Shown here piece after piece: positions 10,607-23,661 of a stretch of 64,000 nt of DNA. The position numbers were made by a program, and so were the translations under genes. Source of the DNA: Budorcas taxicolor (taxonomy: Eukaryota > Chordata > Mammalia > Artiodactyla > Bovidae); NCBI RefSeq assembly GCF_023091745.1, contig NW_026291780.1, forward strand, positions 124,001 through 188,000. Direction: 5' to 3'. A model generated the notes under the pieces. It saw only the letters and a program-made list of their open reading frames with translations. It did not search any database and was not told where the DNA came from. Within the stretch, counting starts at the first letter, position 1. Every line of letters begins with the position of its first letter.

Positions 10607-11422
10607 AGATGCGACGGGAACGCCGGGAACTCTTTCCCGACGAAGCAGGGAAAGGATCCCTCATCTCGAGCTACAAGGCGGAAACGGGGCTCCTCTGGAT
10701 GTGGGCGGGACCCTCGTGATTCCTCTCGAGTGGAGACGGCTAGGTCGGGGAACTTCTTGATTTGCACCAAGGGTGTGAAGGAGCCTTTCGAAGTTCCAGA
10801 GGTGAGGTGTGATCAGCCTCCAGACACCTCAGCGGAAATGGGCCTCATCTCGCCTGGAGGGGAGAACCTCCTGGATTTTCTCGAGTTGCGGCAGGTCTTC
10901 TCGAGTTACGACGGGGACCTCAGGGACCCGCTCTGGTGGCCTCAGGAAAGGCCAGTCCCCATGCGAGTTGCTAGGGGACCTCTCGGGATTCCTCTCCCGT
11001 CCATGCCGGGGCCTCAGTCCTTGTGTGGAGTCGGGGCCGGAACCTGAGGATTCCTCTCCAGTGTTGCCATGGATCTTGGGGTGCTTCTGAGTCTCCCCAG
11101 GGGAGTCAGGCCTCGTCTCGAGTGGGGGCATGCACGTGCGCTTTCCTCCCGAGCTGCAGCAGTAGTGTCACGCTTCCTGTCACGTGGATCAAGGGATCTG
11201 TGGCTTTCCCTCGAGGCTGTGCCTCGAGGCTTTCCCACGAGGCTTTCCCACAGGGCTGTGCCACGTGCCACCTTGGTGTGAGTCGATCCTCGGCGTGAAA
11301 GACGAGCCGGTGAAGGGAAAAGAGGTTCCTCTGGAATGGACTGAGACATCTGGGGGACTCTTGGAATGGTGGCACGACCCTGGAGTTCCTCTCGCCGTTC
11401 CTGTTGACAGGGCCTCCTCTTG

Positions 11423-12237
11423 AGATGCGACGGGAAGGCCGGGAACTCTTTCCCGACGAAGCAGGGAAAGGATCCCTCACCTCGAGCTACGAGGCGGAAA
11501 CGGGGCTCCTCTGGATGTGGGCGGGACCCTCGTGATTCCTCTCGAGTGGAGACGGGTATGTCGGGGAACTTCTTGATTTGCACCAAGGGTGTGAAGGACC
11601 CTTTCGAAGTTCCAGAGGTGAGGTGTGATCAGCCTCGAGACGCCTCGGCGGAAATGCGCCTCATCTCGCCTGGAGGGGAGAACCTCCCGGATTTTCTCGA
11701 GTTGCGGCAGGTTTTCTCGAGTTACGACGGGGCCTCAGGGACCCGCTCTGGTGGCCTCAGGAAAGGCCAGTCCCCATGCGAGTTGCTAGGGGACCTCTCG
11801 GGATTCCTCTCCCGTCCATGCCGGGGCCTCAGTCCTTGTGTGGAGTCGGGGCCGGAACCTGAGGATTCCTCTCCAGTGTTGCCATGGATCTTGGGGTGCT
11901 TCTGAGTCTCCCCAGGGGAGTCAGGCCTCGTCTCGAGTGGGGGCATGCACGTGAGCTTTCCTCCCGAGCTGCAGCAGTAGTGTCACGCTTCCTGTCACGT
12001 GGATCAAGGGATCTGTGGCTTTCCCTCGAGGCTGTGCCTCGAGGCTTTCCCACGAGGCTTTCCCACAGGGCTGTGCCACGTGCCACCTTGGTGTGAGTCG
12101 ATCCTCGGCGTGAAAGACGAGCCGGTGAAGGGAAAAGAGGTTCCTCTGGAATGGACTGAGACATCTGGGGGACTCTTGGAATGGTGGCACGACCCTGGAG
12201 TTCCTCTCGCCGTTCCTGTTGACAGGGCCTCCTCTTG
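11423..12237 (+). repeat. Unit 15, 815 bp, mosaic of neighbouring unit types
   Basis: The start carries CCCTCACCTCG, otherwise seen in unit 13. The middle carries GGGTATGTCGG, GCCTCGGCGG, GAAATGCGCC, CCCGGATT and GGTTTTCTCG, as in units 11 and 17. After a one-base deletion near 11,732 (GGGGCCTCAGG instead of GGGGACCTCAGG) the rest carries GTGCCTCGAGG and TTGACAGGGCC, as in units 12 and 14. The deletion lies at the switch between the last two types. Unequal crossover or gene conversion is the simplest reading. Confidence 0.8.
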
Positions 12238-13052
12238 AGATGCGACGGGAAGGCCGGGAACTCTTTCCCGACGAAGCAGGGAAAGGATCCCTCATCTCGA
12301 GCTACGAGGCGGAAACGGGGCTCCTCTGGATGTGGGCGGGACCCTCGTGATTCCTCTCGAGTGGAGACGGCTAGGTTGGGGAACTTCTTGATTTGCACCA
12401 AGGGTGTGAAGGACCCTTTCGAAGTTCCAGAGGTGAGGTGTGATCAGCCTCGAGACGCCTCAGCGGAAATGGGCCTCATCTCGCCTGGAGGGGAGAACCT
12501 CTTGGATTTTCTCGAGTTGCGGCAGGTCTTCTCGAGTTACGACGGGGACCTCAGGGACCCACTCTGGTGGCCTCAGGAAAGGCCAGTCCCCATGCGAGTT
12601 GCTAGGGGACCTCTCGGGATTCCTCTCCCGTCCATGCCGGGGCCTCAGTCCTTGTGTGGAGTCGGAGCCGGAACCTGAGGATTCCTCTCCAGTATTGCCA
12701 TGGATCTTGGGGTGCTTCTGAGTCTCCCAGGGGAGTCAGGCCTCGTCTCGAGTGTGGGCATGCACGTGCGCTTTCCTCCCGAGCTGCAGCAGTAGTGTCA
12801 CGCTTCCTGTCACGTGGATCAAGGGATCTGTGGCTTTCCCTCGAGACTGTCCCTCGAGGCTTTCCCACGAGGCTTTCCCACAGGGCTGTGCCACGTGCCA
12901 CCTTGGTGTGAGTCGATCCTCGGCGTGAAAGACGAGCCGGTGAAGGGAAAAGAGGTTCCTCTGGAATGGACTGAGACATCTGGGGGACTCTTGGAATGGT
13001 GGCACGACCCTGGAGTTCCTCTCGCCGTTCCTGTTGAGAGGGCCTCCTCTTG
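12238..13052 (+). repeat. Unit 16, 815 bp (deletion shared with unit 13)
   Basis: GTCTCCCAGG near 12,729 has lost one C, as in unit 13 three units upstream. Shared linked variants include GGCTAGGTTGGGG, CAGTATTGCC and CTCGAGTGTGGGC. It is therefore a displaced copy of unit 13. Confidence 0.88.
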
Positions 13053-14684
13053 AGATGCGACGGGAAGGCCGGGAACTCTTTCCCGACGAAGCAGGGAAAG
13101 GATCCCTCATCTCGAGCTACGAGGCGGAAACGGGGCTCCTCTGGATGTGGGCGGGACCCTCGTGATTCCTCTCGAGTGGAGACGGGTATGTCGGGGAACT
13201 TCTTGATTTGCACCAAGGGTGTGAAGGACCCTTTCGAAGTTCCAGAGGTGAGGTGTGATCAGCCTCGAGACGCCTCGGCGGAAATGCGCCTCATCTCGCC
13301 TGGAGGGGAGAACCTCCCGGATTTTCTCGAGTTGCGGCAGGTTTTCTCGAGTTACGACGGGGACCTCAGGGACCCGCTCTGGTGGCCTCAGGAAAGGCCA
13401 TTCCCCATGCGAGTTGCTAGGGGACCTCTCGGGATTCCTCTCCCGTGCATGCCGGGGCCTCAGTCCTTGTTTGGAGACGGGGCCGGAACCTGAGGATTCC
13501 TCTCCAGTGTTGCCATGGATCTTGGGGTGCTTCTGAGTCTCCCCAGGGGAGTCAGGCCTCGTCTCGAGTGTGGGCATGCACGTGCGCTTTCCTCCCGAGC
13601 TGCAGCAGTAGTGTCACGCTTCCTGTCACGTGGATCAAGGGATCTGTGGCTTTCCCTCGAGGCTGTTCCTCGAGGCTTTCCCACGAGGCTTTCCCACAGG
13701 GCTGTGCCACGTGCCACCTTGGTGTGAGTCGATCCTCGGCGTGAAAGACGTGCCGGTGAGGGGAAAAGAGGTTCCTCTGTAATGGACTGAGACATCTGGG
13801 GGACTCTTGGAATGCTGGCACGACCCTGGAGTTCCTCTCGCCGTTCCTGTTGAGAGGGCCTCCTCTTGAGATGCGACGGGAACGCCGGGAACTCTTTCCC
13901 GTCGAAGCAGGGAAAGGATCCCTCATCTCGAGCTACGAGGCGGAAACGGGGCTCCTCTGGATGTGGGCGGGACCCTCGTGATTCCTCTCGAGTGGAGACG
14001 GGTATGTCGGGGAACTTCTTGATTTGCACCAAGGGTGTGAAGGACCCTTTCGAAGTTCCAGAGGTGAGGTGTGATCAGCCTCGAGACGCCTCAGCGGAAA
14101 TGGGCCTCATCTCGCCTGGAGGGGAGAACCTCCTGGATTTTCTCGAGTTGCGGCAGGTCTTCTCGAGTTACGACGGGGACCTCAGGGACCCGCTCTGGTG
14201 GCCTCAGGAAAGGCCAGTCCCCATGCGAGTTGCTAGGGGACCTCTCGGGATTCCTCTCCCGTCCATGCCGGGGCCTCAGTCCTTGTGTGGAGTCGGGGCC
14301 GGAACCTGAGGATTCCTCTCCAGTGTTGCCATGGATCTTGGGGTGCTTCTGAGTCTCCCCAGGGGAGTCAGGCCTCGTCTCGAGTGGGGGCATGCACCTG
14401 CGCTTTCCTCCCGAGCTGCAGCAGTAGTGTCACGCTTCCTGTCACGTGGATCAAGGGATCTGTGGCTTTCCCTCGAGGCTGTCCCTCGAGGCTTTCCCAC
14501 GAGGCTTTCCCACAGGGCTGTGCCACGTGCCACCTTGGTGTGAGTCGATCCTCGGCGTGAAAGACGAGCCGGTGAAGGGAAAAGAGGTTCCTCTGGAATG
14601 GACTGAGACATCTGGGGGACTCTTGGAATGGTGGCACGACCCTGGAGTTCCTCTCGCCCTTCCTGTTGAGAGGGCCTCCTCTTG

Positions 14685-16316
14685 AGATGCGACGGGAAGG
14701 CCGGGAACTCTTTCCCGACGAAGCAGGGAAAGGATCCCTCATCTCGAGCTACGAGGCGGAAACGGGGCTCCTCTGGATGTGGGCGGGACCCTCGTGATTC
14801 CTCTCGAGTGGAGACGGCTAGGTCGGGGAACTTCTTGATTTGCACCAAGGGTGTGAAGGACCCTTTCGAAGTTCCAGAGGGGAGGTGTGATCAGCCTCGA
14901 GACGCCTCAGCGGAAATGGGCCTCATCTCGCCTGGAGGGGAGATCCTCCTGGATTTTCTCGAGTTGCGGCAGGTCTTCTCGAGTTACGACGGGGACCTCA
15001 GTTACCCGCTCTGGTGGCCTCAGGAAAGGCCAGTCCCCATGCGAGTTGCTAGGGGACATCTCGGGATTCCTCTGCCGTCCATGCCGGGGCCTCAGTCCTT
15101 GTGTGGAGTCGGGGCCGGAACCTGAGGATTCCTCTCCAGTGTTGCCATGGATCTTGGGGTGCTTCTGAGTCTCCCCAGGGGAGTCAGGCCTCGTCTCGAG
15201 TGGGGGCATGCACCTGCGCTTTCCTCCCGAGCTGCAGCAGTAGTGTCACGCTTCCTGTCACGTGGATCAAGGGATCTGTGGCTTTCCCTCGAGGCTGTCC
15301 CTCGAGGCTTTCCCAAGAGGCTTTCCCACAGGGCTGTGCCACGTGCCACCTTGGTGTGAGTCGATCCTCGGCGTGAAAGACGAGACGGTGAAGGGAAAAG
15401 AGGTTCCTCTGGAATGGACTGAGACATCTGGGGGACTCTTGGAATGGTGGCACGACCCTGGAGTTCCTCTCGCCGTTCCTGTTGAGAGGGCCTCCTCTTG
15501 AGATGCGACGGGAAGGCCGGGAACTCTTTCCCGACGAAGCAGGGAAAGGATCCCTCATCTCGAGCTACGAGGCGGAAACGGGGCTCCTCTGGATGTGGGC
15601 GGGACCCTCGTGATTCCTCTCGAGTGGAGACGGGTATGTCGGGGAACTTCTTGATTTGCACCAAGGGTGTGAAGGACCCTTTCGAAGTTCCAGAGGTGAG
15701 GTGTGTTCAGCCTCGAGAGGCCTCGGCGGAAATGGGCCTCATCTCGCCTGGAGGGGAGAACCTCCCGGATTTTCTCGAGTTGCGGCAGGTCTTCTCGAGT
15801 TACGACGGGGACCTCAGGGACCCGCTCTGGTGGCCTCAGGAAAGGCCAGTCCCCATGCGAGTTGCTAGGGGACCTCTCGGGATTCCTCTCCCGTCGATGC
15901 CGGGGCCTCAGTCCTTGTGTGGAGTCGGGGCCGGAACCTGAGGATTCCTCTCCAGTGTTGCCATGGATCTTGGGGTGCTTCTGAGTCTCCCCAGGGGAGT
16001 CAGGCCTCGTCTCGAGTGGGGGCATGCACGTGCGCTTTCCTCCCGAGCTGCAGCAGTAGTGTCACGCTTCCTGTCACGTGGATCAAGGGATCTGTGGCTT
16101 TCCCTCGAGGCTGTCCCTCGAGGCTTTCCCACGAGGCTTTCCCACAGGGCTGTGCCACGTGCCACCTTGGTGTGAGTCGATCCTCGGCGTGAAAGACGAG
16201 CCGGTGAAGGGAAAAGAGGTTCCTCTGGAATGGACTGAGACATCTGGGGGACTCTTGGAATGGTGGCACGACCCTGGAGTTCCTCTCGCCGTTCCTGTTG
16301 AGAGGGCCTCCTCTTG
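14685..16316 (+). repeat. Array block C, units 19-20: displaced copy of block A types
   Basis: Unit starts: 14685, 15501. Unit 19 has CAGTTACCCGCTCTGG in its first half, like units 2, 5 and 6 but without their stop-creating A, and CACCTGCGC plus CCCAAGAGG in its second half, like units 3 and 7. Unit 20 then has GAGAGGCCTCGG, like units 4 and 8. The order matches block A, about twelve units downstream of its second copy. Confidence 0.72.
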
Positions 16317-19300
16317 AGATGCGACGGGAACGCCGGGAACTCTTTCCCGACGAAGCAGGGAAAGGATCCCTCATCTCGAGCTACGAGGCGGAAACGGGGC
16401 TCCTCTGGATGTGGGCGGGACCCTCGTGATTCCTGTCGAGTGGAGACGGGTATGTCGGGGAACTTCTTGATTTGCACCAAGGGTGTGAAGGACCCTTTCG
16501 AAGTTCCAGAGGTGAGGTGTGATCAGCCTCGAGACGCCTCAACGGAAATGGGCCTCATCTCGCCTGGAGGTGAGAACCTCCTGGATTTTCTCGAGTTGCG
16601 GCAGGTCTTCTCGAGTTACGACGGGGACCTCAGGGACCCGCTCTGGTGACCTCAGGAAAGGCCAATCCCCATGCGAGTTGCTAGGGGACCTCTCGGGATT
16701 CCTCTCCCGTCCATGCCGGGGTCTCAGTCCTTGTGTGGAGTCGGGGCCGGAACGTGAGGATTCCTCTCCAGTGTTGCCATGGATCTTGGGGTGCTTCTGA
16801 GTCTCCCCAGGGGAGTCAGGCCTCGTCTCGAGTGGGGGCATGCACGTGCGCTTTCCTCCCGAGCTGCAGCAGTAGTGTCACGCTTCCTGTCACGTGGATC
16901 AAGGGATCTGTGGCTTTCCCTCGAGGCTGTCCCTCGAGGCTTTCCCACGAGGCTTTCCCACAGGGCTGTGCCACGTGCCACCTTGGTGTGAGTCGATCCT
17001 CGGCGTGAAAGACGAGCCGGTGAAGGGAAAAGAGGTTCCTCTGGAATGGACTGAGACATCTGGGGGACTCTTGGAATGGTGGCACGACCCTGGAGTTCCT
17101 CTCGCCGTTCCTGTTGAGAGGGCCTCCTCTTGAGATGCGACGGGAACGCCGGGAACTCTTTCCCGACGAAGCAGGGAAAGGATCCCTCATCTCGAGCTAC
17201 GAGGCCGAAACGGGGCTCCTCTGGATGTGGGCGGGACCCTCGTGATTCCTCTCGAGTGGAGACGGGTATGTCGGGGAACTTCTTGATTTGCACCAAGGGT
17301 GTGAAGGACCCTTTCGAAGTTCCAGAGGGGAGGTGTGATCAGCCTCGAGACGCCTCATCGGAAATGGGCCTCATCTCGCCTGGAGGGGAGAACCTCCTGG
17401 ATTTTCTCGAGTTGCGGCAGGTCTTCTCGAGGTACGACGGGGACCTCAGGGACCCGCTCTGGTGGCCTCAGGAAAGGCCAGTCCCCATGCGAGTTGCTAG
17501 GGGACCTCTCGGTATTCCTCTCCCGTCCATGCCGGCGCCTCAGTCCTTGTGTGGAGTCGGGGCCGGAACCTGAGGATTCCTCTCCAGTGTTGCCATGGAT
17601 CTTGGGGTGCTTCTGAGTCTCCCCAGGGGAGTCAGGCCTCGTCTCGAGTGGGGGCATGCACGTGCGCTTTCCTCCCGAGCTGCAGCAGTAGTGTCACGCT
17701 TCCTGTCACGTGGATCAAGGGATCTGTGGCTTTCCCTCGAGGCTGTCCCTCGAGGCTTTCCCACGAGGCTTTTCCACAGGGCTGTGCCACGTGCCACCTT
17801 GGTGTGAGTCGATCCTCGGCGTGAAAGACGAGCCGGTGAAGGGAAAAGAGGTTCCTCTGGAATGGACTGAGACATCTGGGGGACTCTTGGAATGGTGGCA
17901 CGACCCTGGAGTTCCTCTCGCCGTTCCTGTTGAGAGGGCCTCCTCTTGAGATGCGACGGGAAGGCGGGGAACTCTTTCCCGATGAAGCAGGGAAAGGATC
18001 CCTCATCTCGAGCTACGAGGCGGAAACGGGGCTCCTCTGGATGTGGGCGGGACCCTCGTGATTCCTCTCGAGTGGAGACGGGTATGTCGGGGAACTTCTT
18101 GATTTGCACCAAGGGTGTGAAGGACCCTTTCGAAGTTCCAGAGGGGAGGTGTGATCAGCCTCGAGAGGCCTCAGCGGAAATGGGCCTCATCTCGCCTGGA
18201 GGGGAGAACCTCCTGGATTTTCTCGAGTTGCGGCAGGTCTTCTCGAGTTACGACGGGGACCTCAGGGACCCGCTCTGGTGGCCTCAGGAAAGGCCAGTCC
18301 CCATGCGAGTTGCTAGGGGACCTCTCGGGATTCCTCTCCCGTCCATGCCGGGGCCTCAGTCCTTGTGTGGAGTCGGGGCCGGAACGTGAGGATTCCTCTC
18401 CAGTGTTGCCATGGATCTTGAGGTGCTTCTGAATCTCCCCAGGGGAGTCAGGCCTCGTCTCGAGTGGGGGCATGCACGTGCGCTTTCCTCCCGAGATGCA
18501 GCAGTACTGTCACGCTTCCTGTCACGTGGATCAAGGGATCTGTGGCTTTCCCTCGAGGCTGTCCCTCGAGGCTTTCCCACGAGGCTTTCCCACAGGGCTG
18601 TGCCACGTGCCACCTTGGTGTGAGTCGATCCTCGGCGTGAAAGACGAGCCGGTGAAGGGAAAAGAGGTTCCTCTGGAATGGACTGAGACATCTGGGGGAC
18701 TCTTGGAATGGTGGCACGACCCTGGAGATCCTCTCGCCGTTCCTGTTGAGAGGGCCTCCTCTTGAGATGCGACGGGAACGCCGGGAACTCTTTCCCGACG
18801 AAGCAGGGAAAGGATCCCTCATCTCGAGCTACGAGGCGGAAACGGGGCTCCTCTGGATGTGGGCGGGACCCTCGTGATTCCTCTCGAGTGGAGACGGGTA
18901 TGTCGGGGAACTTCTTGATTTGCACCAAGGGTGTGAAGGACCCTTTCGAAGTTCCAGAGGGGAGGTGTGATCAGCCTCGAGACACCTCATGGGAAATGGG
19001 CCTCATCTCGCTTGGAGGGGAGAACCTCCTGGATTTTCTCGAGTTGCGGCAGGTCTTCTCGAGGTACGACGGGGACCTCAGGGACCCGCTCTGGTGGCCT
19101 CAGGAAAGGCCAGTCCCCATGCGAGTTGCTAGGGGACCTCTCGGGATTCCTCTCCCGTCCATGCCGGGGCCTCAGTCCTTGTGTGGAGTCGGGGCCGGAA
19201 CGTGAGGATTCCTCTCCAGTGTTGCCATGGATCTTGGGGTGCTTCTGAGTCTCCCCAGGGGAGTCAGGCCTCGGCTCGAGTGGGGGCATGCACGTGCGCT

Positions 19301-20130
19301 TTCCTCCCGAGCTGCAGCAGTAGTGTCACGCTTCTTGTCACGTGGATCAAGGGATCTGTGGCTTTCCCTCGAGGCTGTCCCTCGAGGCTTTCCCACGAGG
19401 CTTTTCCACAGGGCTGTGCCACGTGCCACCTTGGTGTGAGTCGATCCTCGGCGTGAAAGACGAGCCGGTGAAGGGAAAAGAGGTTCCTCTGGAATGGACT
19501 GAGACATCTGGGGGACTCTTGGAATGGTGGCACGACCCTGGAGTTCCTCTCGCCGTTCCTGTTGAGAGGGCCTCCTCTTGAGATGCGACGGGAACGCCGG
19601 GAACTCTTTCCCGACGAAGCAGGGAAAGGATCCCTCATCTCGAGCTCCGAGGCGGAAACGGGGCTCCTCTGGATGTGGGCGGGACCCTCGTGATTCCTCT
19701 CGAGTGGAGACGGGTATGTCGGGGAACTTCTTGATTTGCACCAAGGGTGTGAAGGACCCTTTCGAAGTTCCAGAGGGGAGGTGTGATCAGCCTCGAGACG
19801 CCTCAGCGGAAATGGGCCTCATCTCGCCTGGAGGGGAGAACCTCCTGGATTTTCTCGAGTTGCGGCAGGTCTTCTCGAGTTACGACGGGGACCTCAGGGA
19901 CCCGCTCTGGTGGCCTCAGGAAAGGCCAGTCCCCATGCGAGTTGCTAGGGGACCTCTCGGGATTCCTCTCCCGTCCATGCCGGGGCCTCAGTCCTTGTGT
20001 GGAGTCGGGCCCGGAACCTGAGGATTCCTCTCCAGTGTTGCCATGGATCTTGGGGTGCTTCTGAGTCTCCCCAGGGGAGTCAGGCCTCGTCTCGAGTGGG
20101 GGCATGCACGTGCGCTTTCCTCCCGAGCTG

Positions 20131-20600
20131 CAGCTGTGGTGTCACCCTTCCTGTCACGTGGATCAAGGGATCTGTGGCTTTCCCTCGAGGCTGTCCCTCG
20201 AGGCTTTCCCATGAGGCTTTCCCACAGGGCTGTGCCACGTGCCACTTTGCTGTGAGTCGATCTTCGGCGTGAAAGACGAGCCAGTGAAGGGAAACGAGGT
20301 TCCTCTGGAATGGACTGAGACATCTGGGGGACTCTTGGAATGGTGGCACGACCCTGGAGTTCCTCTCGCCGTTCCTGTTGAGAGGGCCTCCTCTTGAGAT
20401 GCGTCGGGAACGCCGGGAACTCTTTCCCGACGAAGCGGGGAAAGGATCCCTCATCTCGAGCTACGAGGCGGAAACGGGGCTCCTCTGGATGTGGGCGGGA
20501 CCCTCGTGATTCCTCTCGAGTGGAGACGGCTAGGTCGGGGAACTTCTTGATTTGCACCAAGGGTGTGAAGGACCCTTTCGAAGTTCCAGAGGTGACGTGT
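20131..20600 (+). repeat. Alternate haplotype segment, copy 1 (units 25/26)
   Basis: A linked set of variants spans the end of one unit and the start of the next: CAGCTGTGGTGTCACCC, CCCATGAGGC, CCACTTTG, GATCTTCGGCG, then GATGCGTCGGG, GAAGCGGGGAAAGG and GGTGACGTGTG. The segment is about 470 bp between its first and last diagnostic base. This copy also has TTGCTGTGAG, shared only with copy 2. Confidence 0.82.
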
Positions 20601-22578
20601 GATCAGCCTCGAGACGCCTCAGCGGAAATGGGCCTCATCTCGCCTGGAGGGGAGAACCTCCTGGATTTTCTCGAGTTGCGGCAGGTCTTCTCGAGTTACG
20701 ACGGGGACCTCAGGGACCCGGTCTGGTGGCCTCAGGAAAGGCCAGTCCCCATGCGAGTTGCTAGGGGACCTCTCGGGATTCCTCTCCCGTCCATGCCGGG
20801 GCCTCAGTCCTTGTGTGGAGTCGGGGCCGGAACGTGAGGATTCCTCTCCAGTGTTGCCATGGATCTTGGGGTGCTTCTGAGTCTCCCCAGGGGAGTCAGG
20901 CCTCGTCTCGAGTGGGGGCATGCACGTGCGCTTTCCTCCCGAGCTGCAGCAGTAGTGTCACGCTTCCTGTCACGTGGATCAAGGGATCTGTGGCTTTCCC
21001 TCGAGGCTGTCCCTCGAGGCTTTCCCACGAGGCTTTCCCACAGGGCTGTGCCACGTGCCACCTTGGTGTGAGTCGATCCTCGGCGTGAAAGACGAGCCGG
21101 TGAAGGGAAAAGAGGTTCCTCTGGAATGGACTGAGACATCTGGGGGACTCTTGGAATGGTGGCACGACCCTGGAGTTCCTCTCGCCGTTCCTGTTGAGAG
21201 GGCCTCCTCTTGAGATGCGACGGGAACGCCGGGAACTCTTTCCCGACGAAGCAGGGAAAGGATCCCTCATCTCGAGCTACGAGGCGGAAACGGGGCTCCT
21301 CTGGATGTGGGCGGGACCCTCGTGATTCCTGTCGAGTGGAGACGGGTATGTCGGGGAACTTCTTGATTTGCACCAAGGGTGTGAAGGACCCTTTCGAAGT
21401 TCCAGAGGGGAGGTGTGATCAGCCTCGAGAGGCCTCAGCGGAAATGGGCCTCATCTCGCCTGGAGGGGAGAACCTCCTGGATTTTCTCGAGTTGCGGCAG
21501 GTCTTCTCGAGTTACGACGGGGACCTCAGGGACCCGCTCTGGTGGCCTCAGGAAAGGCCAGTCCCCATGCGAGTTGCTAGGGGACCTCTCGGGATTCCTC
21601 TCCCGTCCATGCCGGGGCCTCAGTCCTTGTGTGGAGTCGGGGCCGGAACGTGAGGATTCCTCTCCAGTGTTGCCATGGATCTTGGGGTGCTTCTGAATCT
21701 CCCCAGGGAAGTCAGGCCTCGTCTCGAGTGGGGGCATGCACGTGCGCTTTCCTCCCGAGCTGCAGCAGTAGTGTCACGCTTCCTGTCACGTGGATCAAGG
21801 GATCTGTGGCTTTCCCTCGAGGCTGTCCCTCGAGGCTTTCCCACGAGGCTTTCCCACAGGGCTGTGCCACGTGCCACCTTGGTGTGAGTCGATCCTCGGC
21901 GTGAAAGACGAGCCGGTGAAGGGAAAAGAGGTTCCTCTGGAATGGACTGAGACATCTGGGGGACTCTTGGAATGGTGGCACGACCCTGGAGTTCCTCTCG
22001 CCGTTCCTGTTGAGAGGGCCTCCTCTTGAGATGCGACGGGAACGCCGGGAACTCTTTCCCGACGAAGCAGGGAAAGGATCCCTCATCTCGAGCTACGAGG
22101 CGGAAACGGGGCTCCTCTGGATGTGGGCGGGACCCTCGTGATTCCTCTCGAGTGGAGACGGGTATGTCGGGGAACTTCTTGATTTGCACCAAGGGTGTGA
22201 AGGACCCTTTCGAAGTTCCAGAGGTGAGGTGTGATCAGCCTCGAGACGCCTCAGCGGAAATGGGCCTCATCTCGCCTGGAGGGGAGAACCTCCTGGATTT
22301 TCTCGAGTTGCGGCAGGTCTTCTCGAGTTACGAAGGGGACCTGAGGGACCCGCTCTGGTGACCTCAGGAAAGGCCAGTCCCCATGCGAGTTGCTAGGGGA
22401 CCTCTCGGGATTCCTCTCCCGTCCATGCCGGGGCCTCAGTCCTTGTGTGGAGTCGGGCCCGGAACCTGAGGATTCCTCTCCAGTGTTGCCATGGATCTTG
22501 GGGTGCTTCTGAGTCTCCCCAGGGGAGTCAGGCCTCGTCTCGAGTGGGGGCATGCACGTGCGCTTTCCTCCCGAGCTG

Positions 22579-23048
22579 CAGCTGTGGTGTCACCCTTCCT
22601 GTCACGTGGATCAAGGGATCTGTGGCTTTCCCTCGAGGCTGTCCCTCGAGGCTTTCCCATGAGGCTTTCCCACAGGGCTGTGCCACGTGCCACTTTGCTG
22701 TGAGTCGATCTTCGGCGTGAAAGACGAGCCAGTGAAGGGAAACGAGGTTCCTCTGGAATGGACAGAGACATCTGGGGGACTCTTGGAATGGTGGCACGAC
22801 CCTGGAGTTCCTCTCGCCGTTCCTGTTGAGAGGGCCTCCTCTTGAGATGCGTCGGGAACGCCGGGAACTCTTTCCCGACGAAGCGGGGAAAGGATCCCTC
22901 ATCTCGAGCTACGAGGCGGAAACGGGGCTCCTCTGGATGTGGGCGGGACCCTCGTGATTCCTCTCGAGTGGAGACGGCTAGGTCGGGGAACTTCTTGATT
23001 TGCACCAAGGGTGTGAAGGACCCTTTCGAAGTTCCAGAGGTGACGTGT
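22579..23048 (+). repeat. Alternate haplotype segment, copy 2 (units 28/29)
   Basis: It has the same linked variants as copy 1 and lies exactly three units (2,448 bp) downstream, including TTGCTGTGAG and the upstream GTCGGGCCCGG. It is preceded by CGAAGGGGACCTGAGG, which copy 1 lacks. Confidence 0.82.
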
Positions 23049-23661
23049 GATCAGCCTCGAGACGCCTCAGCGGAAATGGGCCTCATCTCGCCTGGAGGGG
23101 AGATACCTCCTGGATTTTCTCGAGTTGCGGCAGGTCTTCTCGAGTTACGACGGGGACCTCAGGGACCCGCTCTGGTGGCCTCAGGAAAGGCCAGTCCCCA
23201 TGCGAGTTGCTAGGGGACCTCTCGGGATTCCTCTCCCGTCCATGCCGGGGCCTCAGTCCTTGTGTGGAGTCGGGGCCGGAACGTGAGGATTCCTCTCCAG
23301 TGTTGCCATGGATCTTGGGGTGCTTCTGAGTCTCCCCAGGGGAGTCAGGCCTCGTCTCGAGTGGGGGCATGCACGTGCGCTTTCCTCCCGAGCTGCAGCA
23401 GTAGTGTCACGCTTCCTGTCACGTGGATCAAGGGATCTGTGGCTTTCCCTCGAGGCTGTCCCTCGAGGCTTTCCCACGAGGCTTTCCCACAGGGCTGTGC
23501 CACGTGCCACCTTGGTGTGAGTCGATCCTCGGCGTGAAAGACGAGCCGGTGAAGGGAAAAGAGGTTCCTCTGGAATGGACTGAGACATCTGGGGGACTCT
23601 TGGAATGGTGGCACGACCCTGGAGTTCCTCTCGCCGTTCCTGTTGAGAGGGCCTCCTCTTG
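22845..23661 (+). repeat. Unit 29, 817 bp (one-base insertion)
   Basis: At 23,104 the usual GAGAACCTCC reads GAGATACCTCC, adding a T. The insertion is private to this unit, so it arose after the duplication that paired unit 29 with unit 26. Confidence 0.88.

Larger units (their letters stand above)
6528..14684 (+). repeat. Array block B, units 9-18: mixed unit types
   Basis: Unit starts: 6528, 7344, 8160, 8976, 9792, 10607, 11423, 12238, 13053, 13869. Three types recur irregularly. Type one (units 11, 15, 17) has GAAATGCGCC and GGTTTTCTCG. Type two (units 12, 14) has GACGGCTAGGTCGG, CCTCCAGACACC, GTGCCTCGAGG and TTGACAGGGCC. Type three (units 13, 16) has GGCTAGGTTGGGG, GTCGGAGCCGG, CAGTATTGCC and the same one-base deletion. 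Spacings between like units are two, three or four, so no fixed register holds. GGCTAGGTCGG replaces GGGTATGTCGG in units 9, 10, 12 and 14. Confidence 0.78.
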
